64,000 nt of DNA, taken from Acridotheres tristis. Taxonomy: Eukaryota; Chordata; Aves; Passeriformes; Sturnidae. Where the stretch lies: assembly GCA_037013685.1 (NCBI GenBank), contig CM072886.1:91748422-91812421 (forward strand). The letters run 5' to 3'. Position numbers and translations under genes: made by a program. Within the stretch, counting starts at the first letter, position 1; each line of letters opens with the position of its first letter. Shown here in pieces: positions 1 to 12,886 of the stretch. Below the pieces are notes generated by a model. It did not search any database. It worked only from the letters and a program-made list of their open reading frames with translations, and had not been told where the DNA came from.

Positions 1-514
1 CACATGTCCTTAAACCTCGAAGCAAAACCCAGAGATTTATGAACCCAGGTGAATCAAAGCTTCAAGAAAAGCTCTCACAGAACAGAGATTTGCACAATTC
101 TTATCTCCTGCCAAATTATTCAAGCAGATAGTAGAGAAAATCTTTTATATAATATATGGGAAGTGAGGAAAAAGGGAATAGGAGTGTAAGCACCACACTT
201 GGTAAAACGTCTCCTCATCTTCTTTTAGAATTTTGACAGATTCCTCTCCAGTCTCCTTCATTAGACTAATTTAAAGAGTCATCTGCATGTTGCAAGTTTA
301 ACTTGCTAAGCTTTTCAAATTACTCCCTTAAGAAAGAGGTGTTCTATGCTGTGTTTATTAAACCCACTTTTTTCAATCTCTTTCAGTGCCAGGCACATAC
401 CCAAGAAAGAAATCTGAAAACATATTGGATGGTGGGGAATTTGAAAGTTTAAAAGTACCAGTATTGGTTTCTCTCTTTGTCTTTTTCCCTCCCCCATCCC
501 TTAAAGTAGTTAGT
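1..514. other. unassigned AT-rich sequence
   Basis: I see no gene, repeat family or simple repeat in this stretch. The only open frame of note, about 60 codons on the minus strand, resembles no protein I know. Confidence 0.6.
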
Positions 515-655
515 CTTTATAGATTATAAAGCCAGAAGGGACCACTACAATCATCAAATCTGACCTCCTGTTTAACACAGGCCATAGGCTTTGCTGAATT
601 AATTCCTGTCTGAACTAGAGCATATCTTTTCGAAAGTCAACTTCTCACTTCCCAG
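515..655 (-). mobile_element. ancient CR1-type LINE, 3' end fragment
   Basis: The plus strand reads into the 3' end of an old CR1 subfamily in reverse: a 'gccagaagggaccac' block, then 'tctgacctcctgtttaaca', 'caggccatag' and 'agagcatatctttt'. That word order is characteristic of old CR1 copies shared by turtles, crocodilians and birds, and differs from the young avian type near 43.99 and 62.66 kb. The element's sense strand is minus, its 3' end is near 515, and it is heavily 5'-truncated. Divergence and the lack of a clean terminal repeat suggest an insertion that predates modern birds. The right boundary is approximate. A non-functional relic. Confidence 0.7.
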
Positions 656-784
656 CATATGAAAAGGTCTCCCATGACACCTATAGACCTTTCATAATGG
701 ACAGATTCTTCCCATGATACGGACAAATTGAGTTTTTCCTGGGAGGTACTGCCCCACTCTGAGCTGATAAAGGAAGACCCAGGA

Positions 785-1150
785 ACTATAGGTATGCTGT
801 GATTACTTCTTTTGCACTCTGTGGTGTTCCAGGAGCTTGTGCATCTCCTGCTTTATGAGATATACTTGGCCTAGGGGAGCTAAGTGGAAGGATGAGGGAG
901 AAGAGGAGGTGCATAATGGTATGGCCTCCAGCACTGTTATTTATGACAGTATCCTTCCAGCAATCTGTTCCTGCATAGGGTGAAGGCATGGTTTCAATTC
1001 TGCCCTTGAAACATGGATTAAGCAATGTTGCTAATACATATTTGTCCCTGCGGCTGTCAAACATTTCACTGATACTAGACTCTGTAGACAGCTTAATAGC
1101 TAGGTCTTCTGTCAATGTTACTGCAGCAGTGTCTCCTTTGCTTTAAGATG
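785..1150 (-). pseudogene. hAT-superfamily transposase relic (C-terminal part)
   Basis: On the minus strand an open frame of roughly 110 codons carries DKYVLATLLNPCFKGRIE (about 1005-1043), a clear form of the hAT/ZBED signature in which a tyrosine and 'ATLLDPRFK' precede the C-terminal dimerisation region. A CWKD motif follows about 15 residues later. An in-frame stop lies just upstream (near 1143) and the frame ends in a stop at 786. Weak hAT-like similarity may continue in other frames toward 660, as expected for a frameshifted relic. hAT transposases are nuclear cut-and-paste enzymes, and domesticated ZBED genes share this fold. Lack of an intact BED finger, catalytic core or dimerisation block here argues for a dead fragment rather than a ZBED gene. 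No terminal inverted repeats or 8-bp target duplication were found. Confidence 0.6.
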
Positions 1151-3240
1151 CTGTTCAGATTTATTCAAGCAATAGGTGTAGCACGGTGCTTGGTAAATAG
1201 CTGCACCTGACTGTGTGCTTGTATCATCACTGCTTGCTGACATCCCAAGTGACCAGATGAAATGGATGGACTAGGGAAACCAAGTGCTGAGAAGAATCCA
1301 GTGAGTGAAAGTTGGAAAGATCATCTATCTCGTCCGTATTTTATGTCTCCTAACAGAGTTACATGCACAATGCATTATTATTCTAGAAGTCTCTGAACAA
1401 TAACTACCATCCACAGTGGCTGAAAATGTGTGTAGCCAGCAATATTGGACAAATGGTTTTATTACTGTTGTTAGTATGATGCTTTCTTTACTTGTGTTGA
1501 TGTAATCTGGGTGTTGCTGGTTTTCATGTAATGATATTTTACATATGACCTGATTTAATTCATCTAGATGCTAAAGATCAAAATTTACAAGAGTATGGTA
1601 TGTGTCTACACATGATGACAACATTTTGCTACCTATTCAAAAACAAAATATAATTGAAGAATACCATTTTCTCAGTCTATAAAATTGCAGTCCACCTGTC
1701 TAATGGGATGTGATGAGTATTTGGCTTCTCAGTGCTATTGCCACTAACTGATGGAGAAATAGAGATTGGAGCTATCTCTACTTCATACTTGCTTCACTTC
1801 TGAACTTTGACTTTTCACACTACCAAGCTTTTCATGATAGTTTTCTGCTGGAGCAGAATTTTTCTCTTCATCATTGGTGATTGAAAAGCTATGATAAATA
1901 CCTCAAAATCTCACCCAAAAATCTCAGCCGAATCTCAGCTAAAAATACTTTAATGGGTTATTTTTACTCCTTGGCACATTATTTTCTCTTCTTAATATTT
2001 TCAGGTAACTAAGTGACCCTGATGGGCAGGATATCACACATGAAAAAGTCTGAGTCTGAGGCAGAGTCTGGGTTAGAGGTCTGCATTGTGCACAAGGGCA
2101 TTTCCTACCCTGGGACAATCAACAAGGCCAGCTGTTGAGGCCTTGGCAAGATGTGAGCACACACAATCTCATAAATCCCCATACATCTGAAATGAAGCAA
2201 ATGCCTGATCTTTTGGACTTCCCTTCACTTGCCTCAAGTTTATTTTTTCTTCCAATATTGATTACAGGGCTGGAAGAAAAATACTTCTGGACCTTGTTTA
2301 GTACTACTTTCCATGAAGAATCAGACATCAGAGTGTTTCAGAATTTAACTTCTGCAATACCTGCTACAGAAATCACAGTTATTATTATAGTAATTTCAGT
2401 GCCAATATTCAAGTGCACAATCACACCTTGGAAAACACTCTGTGTGACTTTGCTGTAGCTTCAGATTTTCTTTGCAAGCCTCCAGGGACAAGAAGACCTT
2501 AGCTCTGACTTACATTTCTTCTACTGAGTCCACTTTTGCTTACTCTACTTTTCCAATAATACCTTTATGTCCTTTCCTTGCCTTTCTACCTACCTCTATG
2601 ATCTATGGGTAACTGTTCAATCCTCTCTAAAACTTCTGTTTTGCCTTGAGACAAATGGAATGAAAAATACACTGTGATTAAACTTATGTGTAGTATGGAG
2701 AAATAACGTTTTTATTTTCTCTCTCAATTCTAAGGCAACTACTTGAGGAGTGGGAGGGGATACTGCATGCCTGGAAGTTGTATATTTTCTAGGGCAGGGA
2801 GCCTGAAGTAGGGGATAGTATCCTCACACACATTAAAGAATATTTTTAGATTACCACTTTTTATTTTTCTTGAGAACTGTTGAAAACTCAGTGTTCATGT
2901 TCTTTCACAAGCTTTTCTACTTTCCTACCTAGTTGTTGTGAACTGATGGTTGAAATAAATAATCTGGGAAGGGCATAGTCATGCTACTTGTCTAGTAGTG
3001 AAAAATGCATCTTTTTATAATGTGGATGAAATGAAATGGTTTTATTCATCATGGGAAACTTGGCAATTTTGGTCATGTCAAACCTGAATTTCTTCTTGGT
3101 GTGAGTTATCCTCCTAAATGAAGAGAATAAACTGACTTGCACGTCCTCACTGGGAACTGCTGTGCACTTTTTTGTACTGCTAACATCCAAGTTGACACTG
3201 TTTTTTAACATTTAGTAGTCTGTCCTTACTGACCTTCATA
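1151..3240. other. unassigned sequence
   Basis: I see no gene or recognisable repeat. A plus-strand frame of 107 codons (2135-2458) and its minus-strand shadow lack any family signature and lie in AT-rich DNA, so I treat them as chance frames. Confidence 0.5.
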
Positions 3241-3985
3241 TCTTTGCCAGACCCCTTGGTCATGTGTGCTGGTTTATTTCCTAGTCAACCTTCCATTTTC
3301 TGCTCTGCTTGGGGTTTGGTAGGATTAGTTCAATGCTCAGGCAAGGAAAGCAAGCCTTACGATCAGCTTGACCAACCCGAAAGTCTGGCTGCTGAATTAC
3401 AAGTAGCAAGTACTGCAAGTACTACACACCGTGAGCAGTTTATGAGCAATTTGCAGAACGAAATTGGTTTGCCCAAAACTTTTATTGGACAGCTTCAAAT
3501 AGGAAACGAACTTGTAAAAATTGCAGTTTGTTCATGAACAGCATTCATGAGTAAGATAAATTATGCGGTACAAACTCTGCCCGCTGTTAACTTCACCAAG
3601 GGAGACATAAGGAGCTGATGCCACTGGAGAGAGCTGAGGACCCATCACCCCTACTGTACAACGATATTGTTTAAATGAAAGAACTCAAGTGAAACGAAGC
3701 AAATGATGGAATAAACATTGCAGACGCAATTGAAGATGCGTGCCAACTTGTATGAATTAGAAATGAATGTTAATGTTCCTTAGATAAAGAAATTACCAGC
3801 TTGTACCCAATCTCCTTTAAGTTCTTAATTCTAAAAATGCAATCTTTAGCTTGTCAAAAACTGAGACTGCAGCTGTACTATGTCATCCGAAATACCTAAA
3901 CCTTCTTTCTTACCCTAGATCTTCCTTCTTCCCAGGACTGACCCCCATAAAAATCTAACAAGGAAGGATGCATGGTCCAATTGAT
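3241..3985 (+). other. CpG-retaining block with an unrecognised 97-codon frame; possible insertion
   Basis: This stretch keeps about seven CpGs between 3,560 and 3,900 while its neighbours keep almost none, which suggests a younger insertion or a constrained element. A plus-strand frame (3244-3540) ends with ...IGQLQIGNELVKIAVCS and is preceded by an acceptor-like 'tctttgccag' at about 3241-3250. I do not recognise the protein. An AATAAA lies near 3711. A retroviral LTR is possible, but I could not find TG...CA ends with matching flanking duplications, so the class is open. Confidence 0.3.
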
Positions 3986-6900
3986 GTGGCATCTTTGTGA
4001 CAGTCATGGTCTATAGCTCTTTCATTTATGCAAATCCAGTCAGGTATTCTGATTTATCAGCTGTATGTAACGTGAACACTTAGATAAAACTTTGCTCTGA
4101 TAATTGTCCTGCCGTTGCTACACCTATCTGTAACGCAGGTATATGATGAGATGCTCTTTCAGATGTCCTAGGTGAAGAAGATAAATGCTGAATGGAAAAT
4201 TTTTTAGTTGAAGGGGTTCTTAGTGTTAAGTTACTATATAGTCTTTTAGGTTGAATTTCATAATTATGAAATAAGTTGAGAAAGAACTTTTGATCAGTTT
4301 CTTTAGAAACATTTATTAAATTCTATCTGAGCTGCGACTCTCAGTAAAGTCAAAAGCATTTCCTTTCTGCCTCTAAGGATAACATTTTGTCCACAGATTG
4401 TAACTTAAATGTATTTTTATCTGAAGTACTATGTTTCAAAGGCTGGTAAGAGATTTATTGTGATGTATTAAACCATCTGTTTCCAAGGACTGTGCTTCGC
4501 ATTCCAGCATTAGCCAGTGCTTGTAGTGCTGTGTTTTTGATTCTCAAAGCTCCTTTGCCATTTTAACTTATTTGTAGGTAACAGAGTGTTTTCACTGACT
4601 GGTAAAGCAGATGTCCTTGAGCAGTCAATTCTTGAGCAGTCTGCAGGGGAGGTCATCTACAGGGGTACTTGCAACTTTTTTCTATTGATTTTTTTCCTTT
4701 CCTGTACGGACTCTTATTAAACTTTGGAATCAATAAAAAATTAAATGCAAAGTAGCAGCTTTTCCAAAATGCAGCAATGAATGAAGAAAATACTTTTACA
4801 GGGGGATGTACAATATATTAACTTCTTTTTGTATAGCTAGCTATAAGGTGGAATATATTTTACTCTATTTCAATAAAACATATGGGTTAAAATGGTACAA
4901 GTCTGTGGGTGATCAAAGTTCAAATGGTGTGAACTCTTCTTCCATCTGCAAGGGAAACAGCAGTTGTCAGGGAGGCTTTCTTTCTCTTTCTAAGCATTAC
5001 ACCCAAACTCAGACAGCTTTCAGAGGTTGTTCAGTGCTGGCACTCTTATGTTATGATTAGAAGAAAATAAAATTTGGAGAGATAACAGTTTATTTGCCAA
5101 AAAAGACAGACTTGGCTCTACCAAACCTATTTGCAAAATTTGGGAAAAGTGAATATGACAATCACAGGTGAAAAAAACAGACACAATTTTACTGCCTGGG
5201 AAACATTTTCTTTTTGCTACTTTGGTTATTTTTTAAATATTGCCCAGTCCAACATGGCTTTTCATGCACAATAGTGACTTGGGAGCAGAGGAGCAAATAT
5301 TGATTGCATGGTTGATAAGTGAAGTGCAGTTAAGGAATAAGAAAGGGCCATCAGCACCTCCAACCAACCTTCCAAAATCCTGCTGTTTTAAAGTAGCTTG
5401 AATTCCACGAATCGCATGGCATTCGGTTCCTTTTCCTAATCAGTGTTTTTGTCTTTCAATGCCTTGACAATCCCAAATTTCAAGAAACTATTTGGTCTCT
5501 TGATGTAAATAAAGCAATTATTCTTCAAAGCTAGCTTCTTGCTTTGTGAGAGGATAGATTATATCGCATTAAATGGGAAAGTCTAAGAGGTTTCTCTTTC
5601 TCCTTAATCTCAGCCTTTGTTTTCATAGGAAGGAACCTCTTGCCAGGGCTGTCCCAGGCATGAGTAAGAGGTCCTAGGAGCATCTCCAAGGATTCACATG
5701 GTATTTCCTGGCAAATATATTGCCTGTGTGGCTGAATTGTGCTGCTCTGCTTGCGCTGCTTAGGAATTGCTATCCTCTGATACAATTTTTGAACTCAAAA
5801 ATTCAGGGAGCCTACAAAAATATTATGTTTTTAGGCATTACCATGACTACCAACTAAAGAAAGGTACTGGAGAAAATAGCTTGTTTGACTTAATCTCTAG
5901 TTGCATGCAAAACAAATATACAGGCAATTATTATAGGATTCTCAGAAAGTGGACTTCAAGCATACATTAAAAGCAAACTCAGAGCTACTCACAAGCAAAT
6001 ATTAAAAGCACCTTGATCTCTTCGGTTTTACTTTTTCATTCTGAATTGGGTGTTGCTTCGCTAATCTTAGAAACATGGACTTATTATTAAAGTGGCTGTC
6101 TAGGTGCTTAGTAAAATCTGACATAATTTTTTCGTTATTGCAAGTTAAGATTTCTACTTTCAGTAGTACTGCAGACAGCAGTGAATCAAAGTTATGTTAC
6201 ACTAGTCCTAAGGATGGTTTTGCAGGGTAAAATATTTCATTTACAATCTCTGGTTTAAAATGTAGCATTTCTGAGTGATGGAAACCTGTACTATACAGCC
6301 TTGGTATAATATCTGGTAAACTGTACTTTAGGGAATGAACAGAAACCCTGAGTGCTGACAGAACCATTGAACAGATGATCTTATATTTATAGTATGGTAT
6401 CTCATTTTGAATAGAATTTATCCAGCAAAATATTCCAAAAAAGGTGATGATATCTTGCCTTCTGAAGGCTAGTTTTTGGAGGAGGTCTGTCAATTTAGCT
6501 TTCTGCTTCAAGTGGATTCCCAGTATATGATTTTTACTAGGTTAACTACCTAAATTCCTTTTTTCACTATCCTTCTCCACTTTTTTTATAATGCATATAA
6601 TTTCTTTTCTCTTGAATAGTTGTTATACAAAACATATACTATTGTAGTTCTGGAGAGAGTTTATATAATAGCTATTTTGGTAATTCCTTTATACTACTTT
6701 GTTAGGAAATCGCAACTGTTGTGTACTTGCAAAAAATCCCTAGTTGCTCTACTGTCTTCTTTTTTTTTCTCCTGAACACTAGATTCAGAAGTGCTGCTTC
6801 TGTATGCCCTAGCCTTCCCAAAATAGAGCCCCCTCCAGAAGAAATTCTCATGCCTGGGGAACTTCCAGTTTACAGATTGTAAATCTTGCCTGTGGTCCAG

Positions 6901-7015
6901 GAGAGGGGAGAGACAAAGAAAATTTTCAGAGTTGAAAAATCTATAAAAATAGACATAAGCTAAAGAGGGAAGACAGAACTATACTGAATACCATGGTGAG
7001 GTCCTGGAAACGCCC
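3986..7015. other. unassigned AT-rich sequence
   Basis: No gene or repeat family is recognisable. The longest frame (minus strand, 6197-6511, 104 codons) has no motif I know and no convincing splice borders. The rest is ordinary AT-rich DNA with short homopolymer runs. Confidence 0.5.
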
Positions 7016-7019
7016 TGCT

Positions 7020-7590
7020 AAATGAAACAATTCTCCAAACATTTATGGTTGATTTTAGGAACCAAGAATTTGTCAAGTGTTATGAAGCAGCAAGCAGCCA
7101 GTGTTAGACAGAAAATATCCTTAGACAAAACTACTGATGCCAGCCAAAAATCTGTGCAGAAGTTATTCTTAATGTTATTTTTTTTCCTAGTGATTTGTGT
7201 GTAGGCTTGCAACTTTCTTATACACTGGAGGAAATGAAGCCTTTGAATTTGTACCCAGAATGCTCCTTTGCTGAAGTATATAAATGTTTTTCCAATTTGC
7301 AACTATACGAAAGTCATTTGAGAAAATCTCTGTGCCATTGGCAATGCTACTGGGTGAAAGGCTTTATGTACTTTGTGGAGATATTTTGCCTATGTAGGAC
7401 CTTTTCCAGAATGCGCCATGGTGAGCAAGTGAATCCCTGGGAAATAGCATCTACTGAGAGAGTTTTGTGGGCTAAACTACACATGTACCTGTTTGGTCAT
7501 TTATTGAACATTATAGGGGCTGCTTCAGCTTGTGTTATAGAAGGTTTTGGTGCTGAAGCTTGCAGACAAAGGAAAAACACCCTATGAAAA
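7020..7590 (+). pseudogene. hAT-like transposase relic (catalytic-core region)
   Basis: Two plus-strand frames one shift apart carry hAT hallmarks. The first (7022-7204) contains ISLDKTTDASQKSV at 7115-7156, close to the conserved block around the first catalytic aspartate (usual form 'FDETTDAS.RSV'). The second (7195-7587) contains GHLLNIIGAAS near 7495-7527, resembling the conserved 'CAH.LNL(V/I)G' block, about 120 residues further on, a plausible spacing for hAT proteins. The second catalytic aspartate block between them is not clear, the cysteine of the CxxH motif is replaced, and a frameshift plus stop separates the halves. The relic is therefore inactive. I cannot tell whether it belongs to the same family as the relic at 785-1150, because the two fragments cover different parts of the protein. 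Confidence 0.45.
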
Positions 7591-9670
7591 GGACTTTCTG
7601 TGGCAAACATTTAACCTGGATTTTATTGTTCTGCTGCCTACTTCAAGCAATGAAGGTGGAGGGAAAAAAAGTAAGAGATGCAAGGTTTAAATCTCTATGG
7701 AGTGAACAATTTCAGTTCCCATCTTCCACTCACATAAAAATGTTGCTGATCAGTAAAGATATGTCACTTTGGAAAGATCCCATCCTTTTTCTACCATTTT
7801 GCCTCTCGCTACTTTTGCATTGAAAAACACATATTTGTAATGCATTAAAAAAAACCCTCTGAACTGATTCATTTGGAAGAAATCCAAACAGTACATTATT
7901 CTCCATTCATGGAACTTTTGTCTTCATTTTTCTCTGAAACAAAACTTTGGCAAAACCTCGTGTAAGTTTTCAAAGCATCTTACTTAGGAAACTTGAATTT
8001 TCCTTTGAAAAATTATGCCATCAAAAGTATTTCCAGCCTGTTCTACTTGGCAATACTCTTCATTTTTTTGAGTGGTTGGTCTCCATATTCATGTCCAAGA
8101 AAATAGGTACACTTCTAAAAGTTTGTATTAGTATTAATAATACTTAAATAATAGTTGCATAAATTAACATAATCTATTAAGGGGGGTGCACAGAATTTGC
8201 TGTGGTAATTATGTAGCAATATATGTGTATTATTTCTGTTGTTCAGCTAAAAAAACAGAGTAAAAGTGTCACATCACTCTCCTAAGAGCCAGCTTCAGGG
8301 AGTGACAGCCTTGTTCCACATTCTTGTGTTGTGCTCTCTACTAAGTCTGTGTTTCCGTGATAGTAAATAATTCTGGTTGTCACTGAAAACAACAGCATGG
8401 AATTATGGGCAAGGTGGAGAAAAATAGTTTTGAATCTTGGTGGGATCTTGGGTGACACACTAGACCTTGGGTAGATGCAATGTATCTCATTAAGGTGATT
8501 TAATGTTCCAGTTAAAAAAACCAATATAATTTGTGGAACGTATGTTAAACTTACCCAAATGGGAGAGACACAAGGTTACTTTTATGCAACCTAAGTAGAA
8601 TTGTGAAATTGAACAAAAATGAGAAGTACTTTAATTAGAACTGAAAGTCTTTATATTTTGCATCTATTTAGAAAATACTTAGAAGAAGATTGTATTGGCA
8701 TTTTGAAATAAGCAGAATTTGGTTTACTTACAAGCTTAAGTATGAAAAGCAAAATATACTTTAGAATTAGGTAGTAAAACTCCAGGGTGTGTTCATGCAG
8801 AAGGTACCGAAATATGCCTTTTAACCTTTTCAGTATGGAACATGTTAATCAACTTTTGATATTGTTTTTCCTTCTTGACTATTCTTAAAATGGAGCAAGA
8901 AAGGCCTAAGCTGCATATTCAAGTTGACAGTGATAAAACATTTATTTCCTTCCTTTCATGACACTATATAATAGACAGGTAAAAGATGGATTTTATATTT
9001 TATAGAGTTTAATTTCTTCTGAAATATGAAACAATATAAAATTATGTCTCGACTTCTTCATATAAGGCAACTCTGAAATATCATTTGTGATTGCTGGTTT
9101 TTTTTTCTTAAGAAGCATATGAACCTTTTTGTATCAGTCTTAGCTGAACCTCTAATAATTTTTCTACAAATATCTATGCTTGTAATAACCATTTTTATTG
9201 TAGCCAAAATTGTGGTTATTTAAAGAAGAAATATGAAGCACATGGGTGACTATATGGTTGAATAATTTTAATCAGACATTGTTAGTTTGTTGAAAGATTA
9301 TTGTTTTTTAGATTTCAGATTTCACCAAGGGAGATTAAAAAACCAAGCATTTTCTTTAAAGCCTACTGGAATTTATATATAGTTTTGGCAAAAAACAAAG
9401 TATTTTGATTTGCAAATCAGATTTTGTGAGAGCTGTGGGGATATTGTTTCTTGTCTCCATCCTCTTTCAGGGACAGGCTTTCCAAATACACAGTGTTTAT
9501 CACCCAGGTGCTGAAGCCAATACATGCCATGCTTCCCAGCACACTGCCTTTGCATTCTCCTAGAGGAAAGGTTGAAATAATTTCTGGGGGTGAAAGATGC
9601 CTACAAAACGGACCAACAGAAAAGAATGAGAGCAGACAATGTCTGACATGTATATGCATATACATTTTTT

Positions 9671-9696
9671 GTTTTGTTTTGTTTTGTTTTGTTTTG
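9671..9696. repeat. (GTTTT)n microsatellite
   Basis: About five tandem copies of a GTTTT pentanucleotide, directly after a T run. No transposon body is attached on either side. Confidence 0.9.
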
Positions 9697-10405
9697 GCAA
9701 CATAAGAGTATTTTCACATGAGCATGTTTTGAATTTTGGAAGAAAATTTTTATTGTTTGGATTAATACTAAAGGGTAACTAACTTCGCTGGAAATTTTTA
9801 ATCGGAGAAACACTTTTAAATGAGTTGTATTCAGGAATTAAGCCTTCTGTTGTTAACTCCAGAAAATGTCTTTAGATAACATCCTACTCTGTAGAATATT
9901 TCAGCTATCAAGGTCAGGCTCTAGAGTTTTCAGCTCAGTTTCTTAGTGTCCTGAGGTTCCAACTGAATTGATTCAACATAACATTCCTACCTTCCTATTT
10001 AGTCTGAGAACTGGGTTTAATATATGGAAGCAAACCCACAGGATTACAGAAAAACCTTCAGCATAGATGGTGTCTCCACACTGACTTCCCTCCCTATTTG
10101 TTGTATCCACTTCAGAGAGCATCTTATCAAGAAGCTGAAATATCATGAGAAATGATCTTTTTGTCCTGAAGAACTTTGCAATCCTTTGGTGACTGATTCA
10201 TCCTTAATGAAAGGAAAAATTTTCTGTCCCAGATTCCCAATTTTATTTCTTGCTGTTGTTGGTGCTTTTAACTAATGTATAGTTAGAAAACAACCACGTC
10301 CAGATTTAATTACTCCTTTCCCTTTCTGGGGTGTGTTGAAGGAACAGCAGGGTCACAGATATATTAATTTGTGTCTTCTTAGTCTTCTGAATAGGGGAAG
10401 AAAGC

Positions 10406-10421
10406 AAAAAAAAAAAAAAAA
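10406..10421. repeat. A16 homopolymer run
   Basis: Sixteen consecutive A residues. There is no recognisable retroposed body upstream, so I do not call it a tail. Confidence 0.9.
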
Positions 10422-12867
10422 GAAGAATCTGTAGGATTTCCAGGAAAAATCAGGTTTAAAGAAGTCTGGTTAGAATCAATGACTCAAACAGCACTACACG
10501 TTGGAACAGAGCTGTGGTACAACCTACAGTGACTGAGTTATCTCCAGAATGATGTTTGCATGATATACATGATGTTTTTTGGTTTTTTTTAGTGTGAGCC
10601 CTCTTCATGACATTTGGAGAATTATAAATCAGATCTGACTAACAACCTTGAATAAGCTGCCAGTTGAGACAAATCCAAAAAATAGAGCCTCAAGATTTTA
10701 ATCTCAACCAGTTTGTGCAACATTATGCAATGCAGATGAAGGAATTGATCATAAAGAAATGACTGTGTAGTCAGGAAGGATTTTTACCCCTATTTGTCCT
10801 GCAGCTTATTTTAGAACTGAGTTTTAGTCAGTCATTAAATTGATCAATCTATTATGTTGCTCTCTGTCTCAGTTGTCTGATATTAGCTGTTCTGTCTACT
10901 TCACTTACAGCTTGTTTTTCTCTAATCACAATTTTAACTGATTGATTTAGCTGTATGTTTGTTGAAGGATTTTAATGGTAACATCCCTCAATATCCAAAA
11001 CAGAGGGGAGTAGAAAATAATTTTTTAATTCTGTTTTGGTGCATGCATGCATCATGGAGATATATCTTACTTTCTTAATAAACAGATTTCTAAAACACTT
11101 AAAATAAAAGCTGAAAGCTCTGCATGCCCTTCTGAAAAGTTCTTTTCTATGCAGACACAAGTCGTATTGTCTTTGATTTTCTTGCTTTTTTTTGGCCTAA
11201 AGTTGCCTTCATACACAAATGTCATGGCTGAAATTTTTTCTTCTTCCTAAGAGTTTAAAAAAACTCATCCTCTTCTTGAGTGTATCCATTTTAAAGGCCC
11301 AAATGCAGTCCACTTCTTCCCAATTTTCGGCATAGCTAGGTTCTGAAAACTTTCAGTTCAAATTATAGGTTTTTGAGACAAAAATCAGATGACAGAGCTG
11401 AACTTACTTTCGTGATTGTCTCAGGAATTTTGGCTTAGTTTGCATAGCACTATTTGATGCTTCCCAGATTTCAGATGGAAATGTTACAAATGATCTCTTC
11501 TTAATATCCCTAATCTATTCCCCATGAGACTTGTCTGTGAAGGATCTTGAATGCCTTCATTGTCCAAAAGCTCCCAGGCAAAGCCATGCTTTACCATGGC
11601 ACTGGTGCTTGCACACCTCTAGAGAAGAATGGATGCTTTAGCAGCAAATATGCAAATCATGTCATTTTATATCTCCTCTTTTATCAATAGAAGATGAAGG
11701 AATGTAAAAGATCAGATTCTTCAATATTTCACTAGAGAGGCTGATTTCAAGAAACTAGAGACAGAAGATAGATTAATTACATTGTTTGTCTAGAAACAGT
11801 CCCAAAATAAAATTATTTTTGATCCTTCAGAATTTGGCTCTACTATAAAAAAAAAGCAAATCAATACATCTCAAATCCTGAACTCAAATTCATAATTAAA
11901 TTTTGAGTAGATTCTGCATTCTCTTAGAGTAAAATTCAAAGGAAAAAAATCATTACCAAAGTACATGAACCCTGGGAAACAAACTTAATGGAGACTATGC
12001 TTAAGAAAGCGTAACTATCCCTTAGTTGAACAGAGCTTCTCCCTTTCTGTAGATTTTGTCATCATGCACATATTCTGAAGATGTGAAGCTGTATTTTCTT
12101 TTGCTTCTTTTTCATTTTTAGATACATTCTGTGTATCACTTCCCGCCATTCTTTTTTTTGTTGTTGTTGCATTGCAACAGTGAACAGAATAATACTGACC
12201 GAACAAGAACTGACGGAAAAGTTTCCATGTCCAAATTTTTGTAAGTGTACATTTATAATGGATCTAGTAGAATTACACCATGAGAAATCATCTCTTTACA
12301 TAGAAAATTTTATAACAGTTTCTATGTCCTCTGAGAGAAAAATTAATGTGAAAAAACCCCCTCATCCTGTGCAATCCTGGCCTCTCCTGGTGGCTCTTTT
12401 CACCCTTCCATGTGAAACTGCCCTTGGAATGAAAACAGAAAAATACAGTAGAGAAAAAAATGTAGCTCTGAACCCTGGTGTAATTTACATTAGCATTTAC
12501 AATAGACAGAGTGAAACTGTTAGGAATGGACCTATTTGCTGTATTTTCTTTAGACATTCCTGCTGCAGAAACATTTTTAAAATGAGAATTTTATTCCCAC
12601 TGATGCTTATATTCAATTATTTTAAAACAACACATTAAAAAGCTTTGCAATTGAGAAAATACTAAGTTGACTTAATTTTCACATTTAATTACTGACCACT
12701 GCTGAGAAGCCAAGTTTCCTCCATTTGCCGTAAGTAGATGAAAACATGGCACCTGGGACTTTGGCTCTTTGACCCAACAAATAACTTGTATTCATTCTGA
12801 GATAAAATGTTCCCTTTAGTCCTCATCTAATTACTAAATAGATTCAGTAGCCTAAAATCTTCAATCA

Positions 12868-12886
12868 AAACCTAACCCTAACCCTT
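12868..12886. repeat. short telomere-like (CCCTAA) tract
   Basis: About two and a half units of the vertebrate telomeric hexamer, read on its C-rich strand. Too short to be a telomeric insertion with confidence. Confidence 0.5.

Noticed and set aside
12180..12638. 152-codon plus-strand frame as a gene
   Set aside because: No domain, signal or splice context, and the overlapping minus frame is also open. A frame this long can arise by chance in a 64-kb AT-rich window.
12868..12886. Interstitial telomere or chromosome-fusion site
   Set aside because: Only about two and a half hexamers, well within chance.
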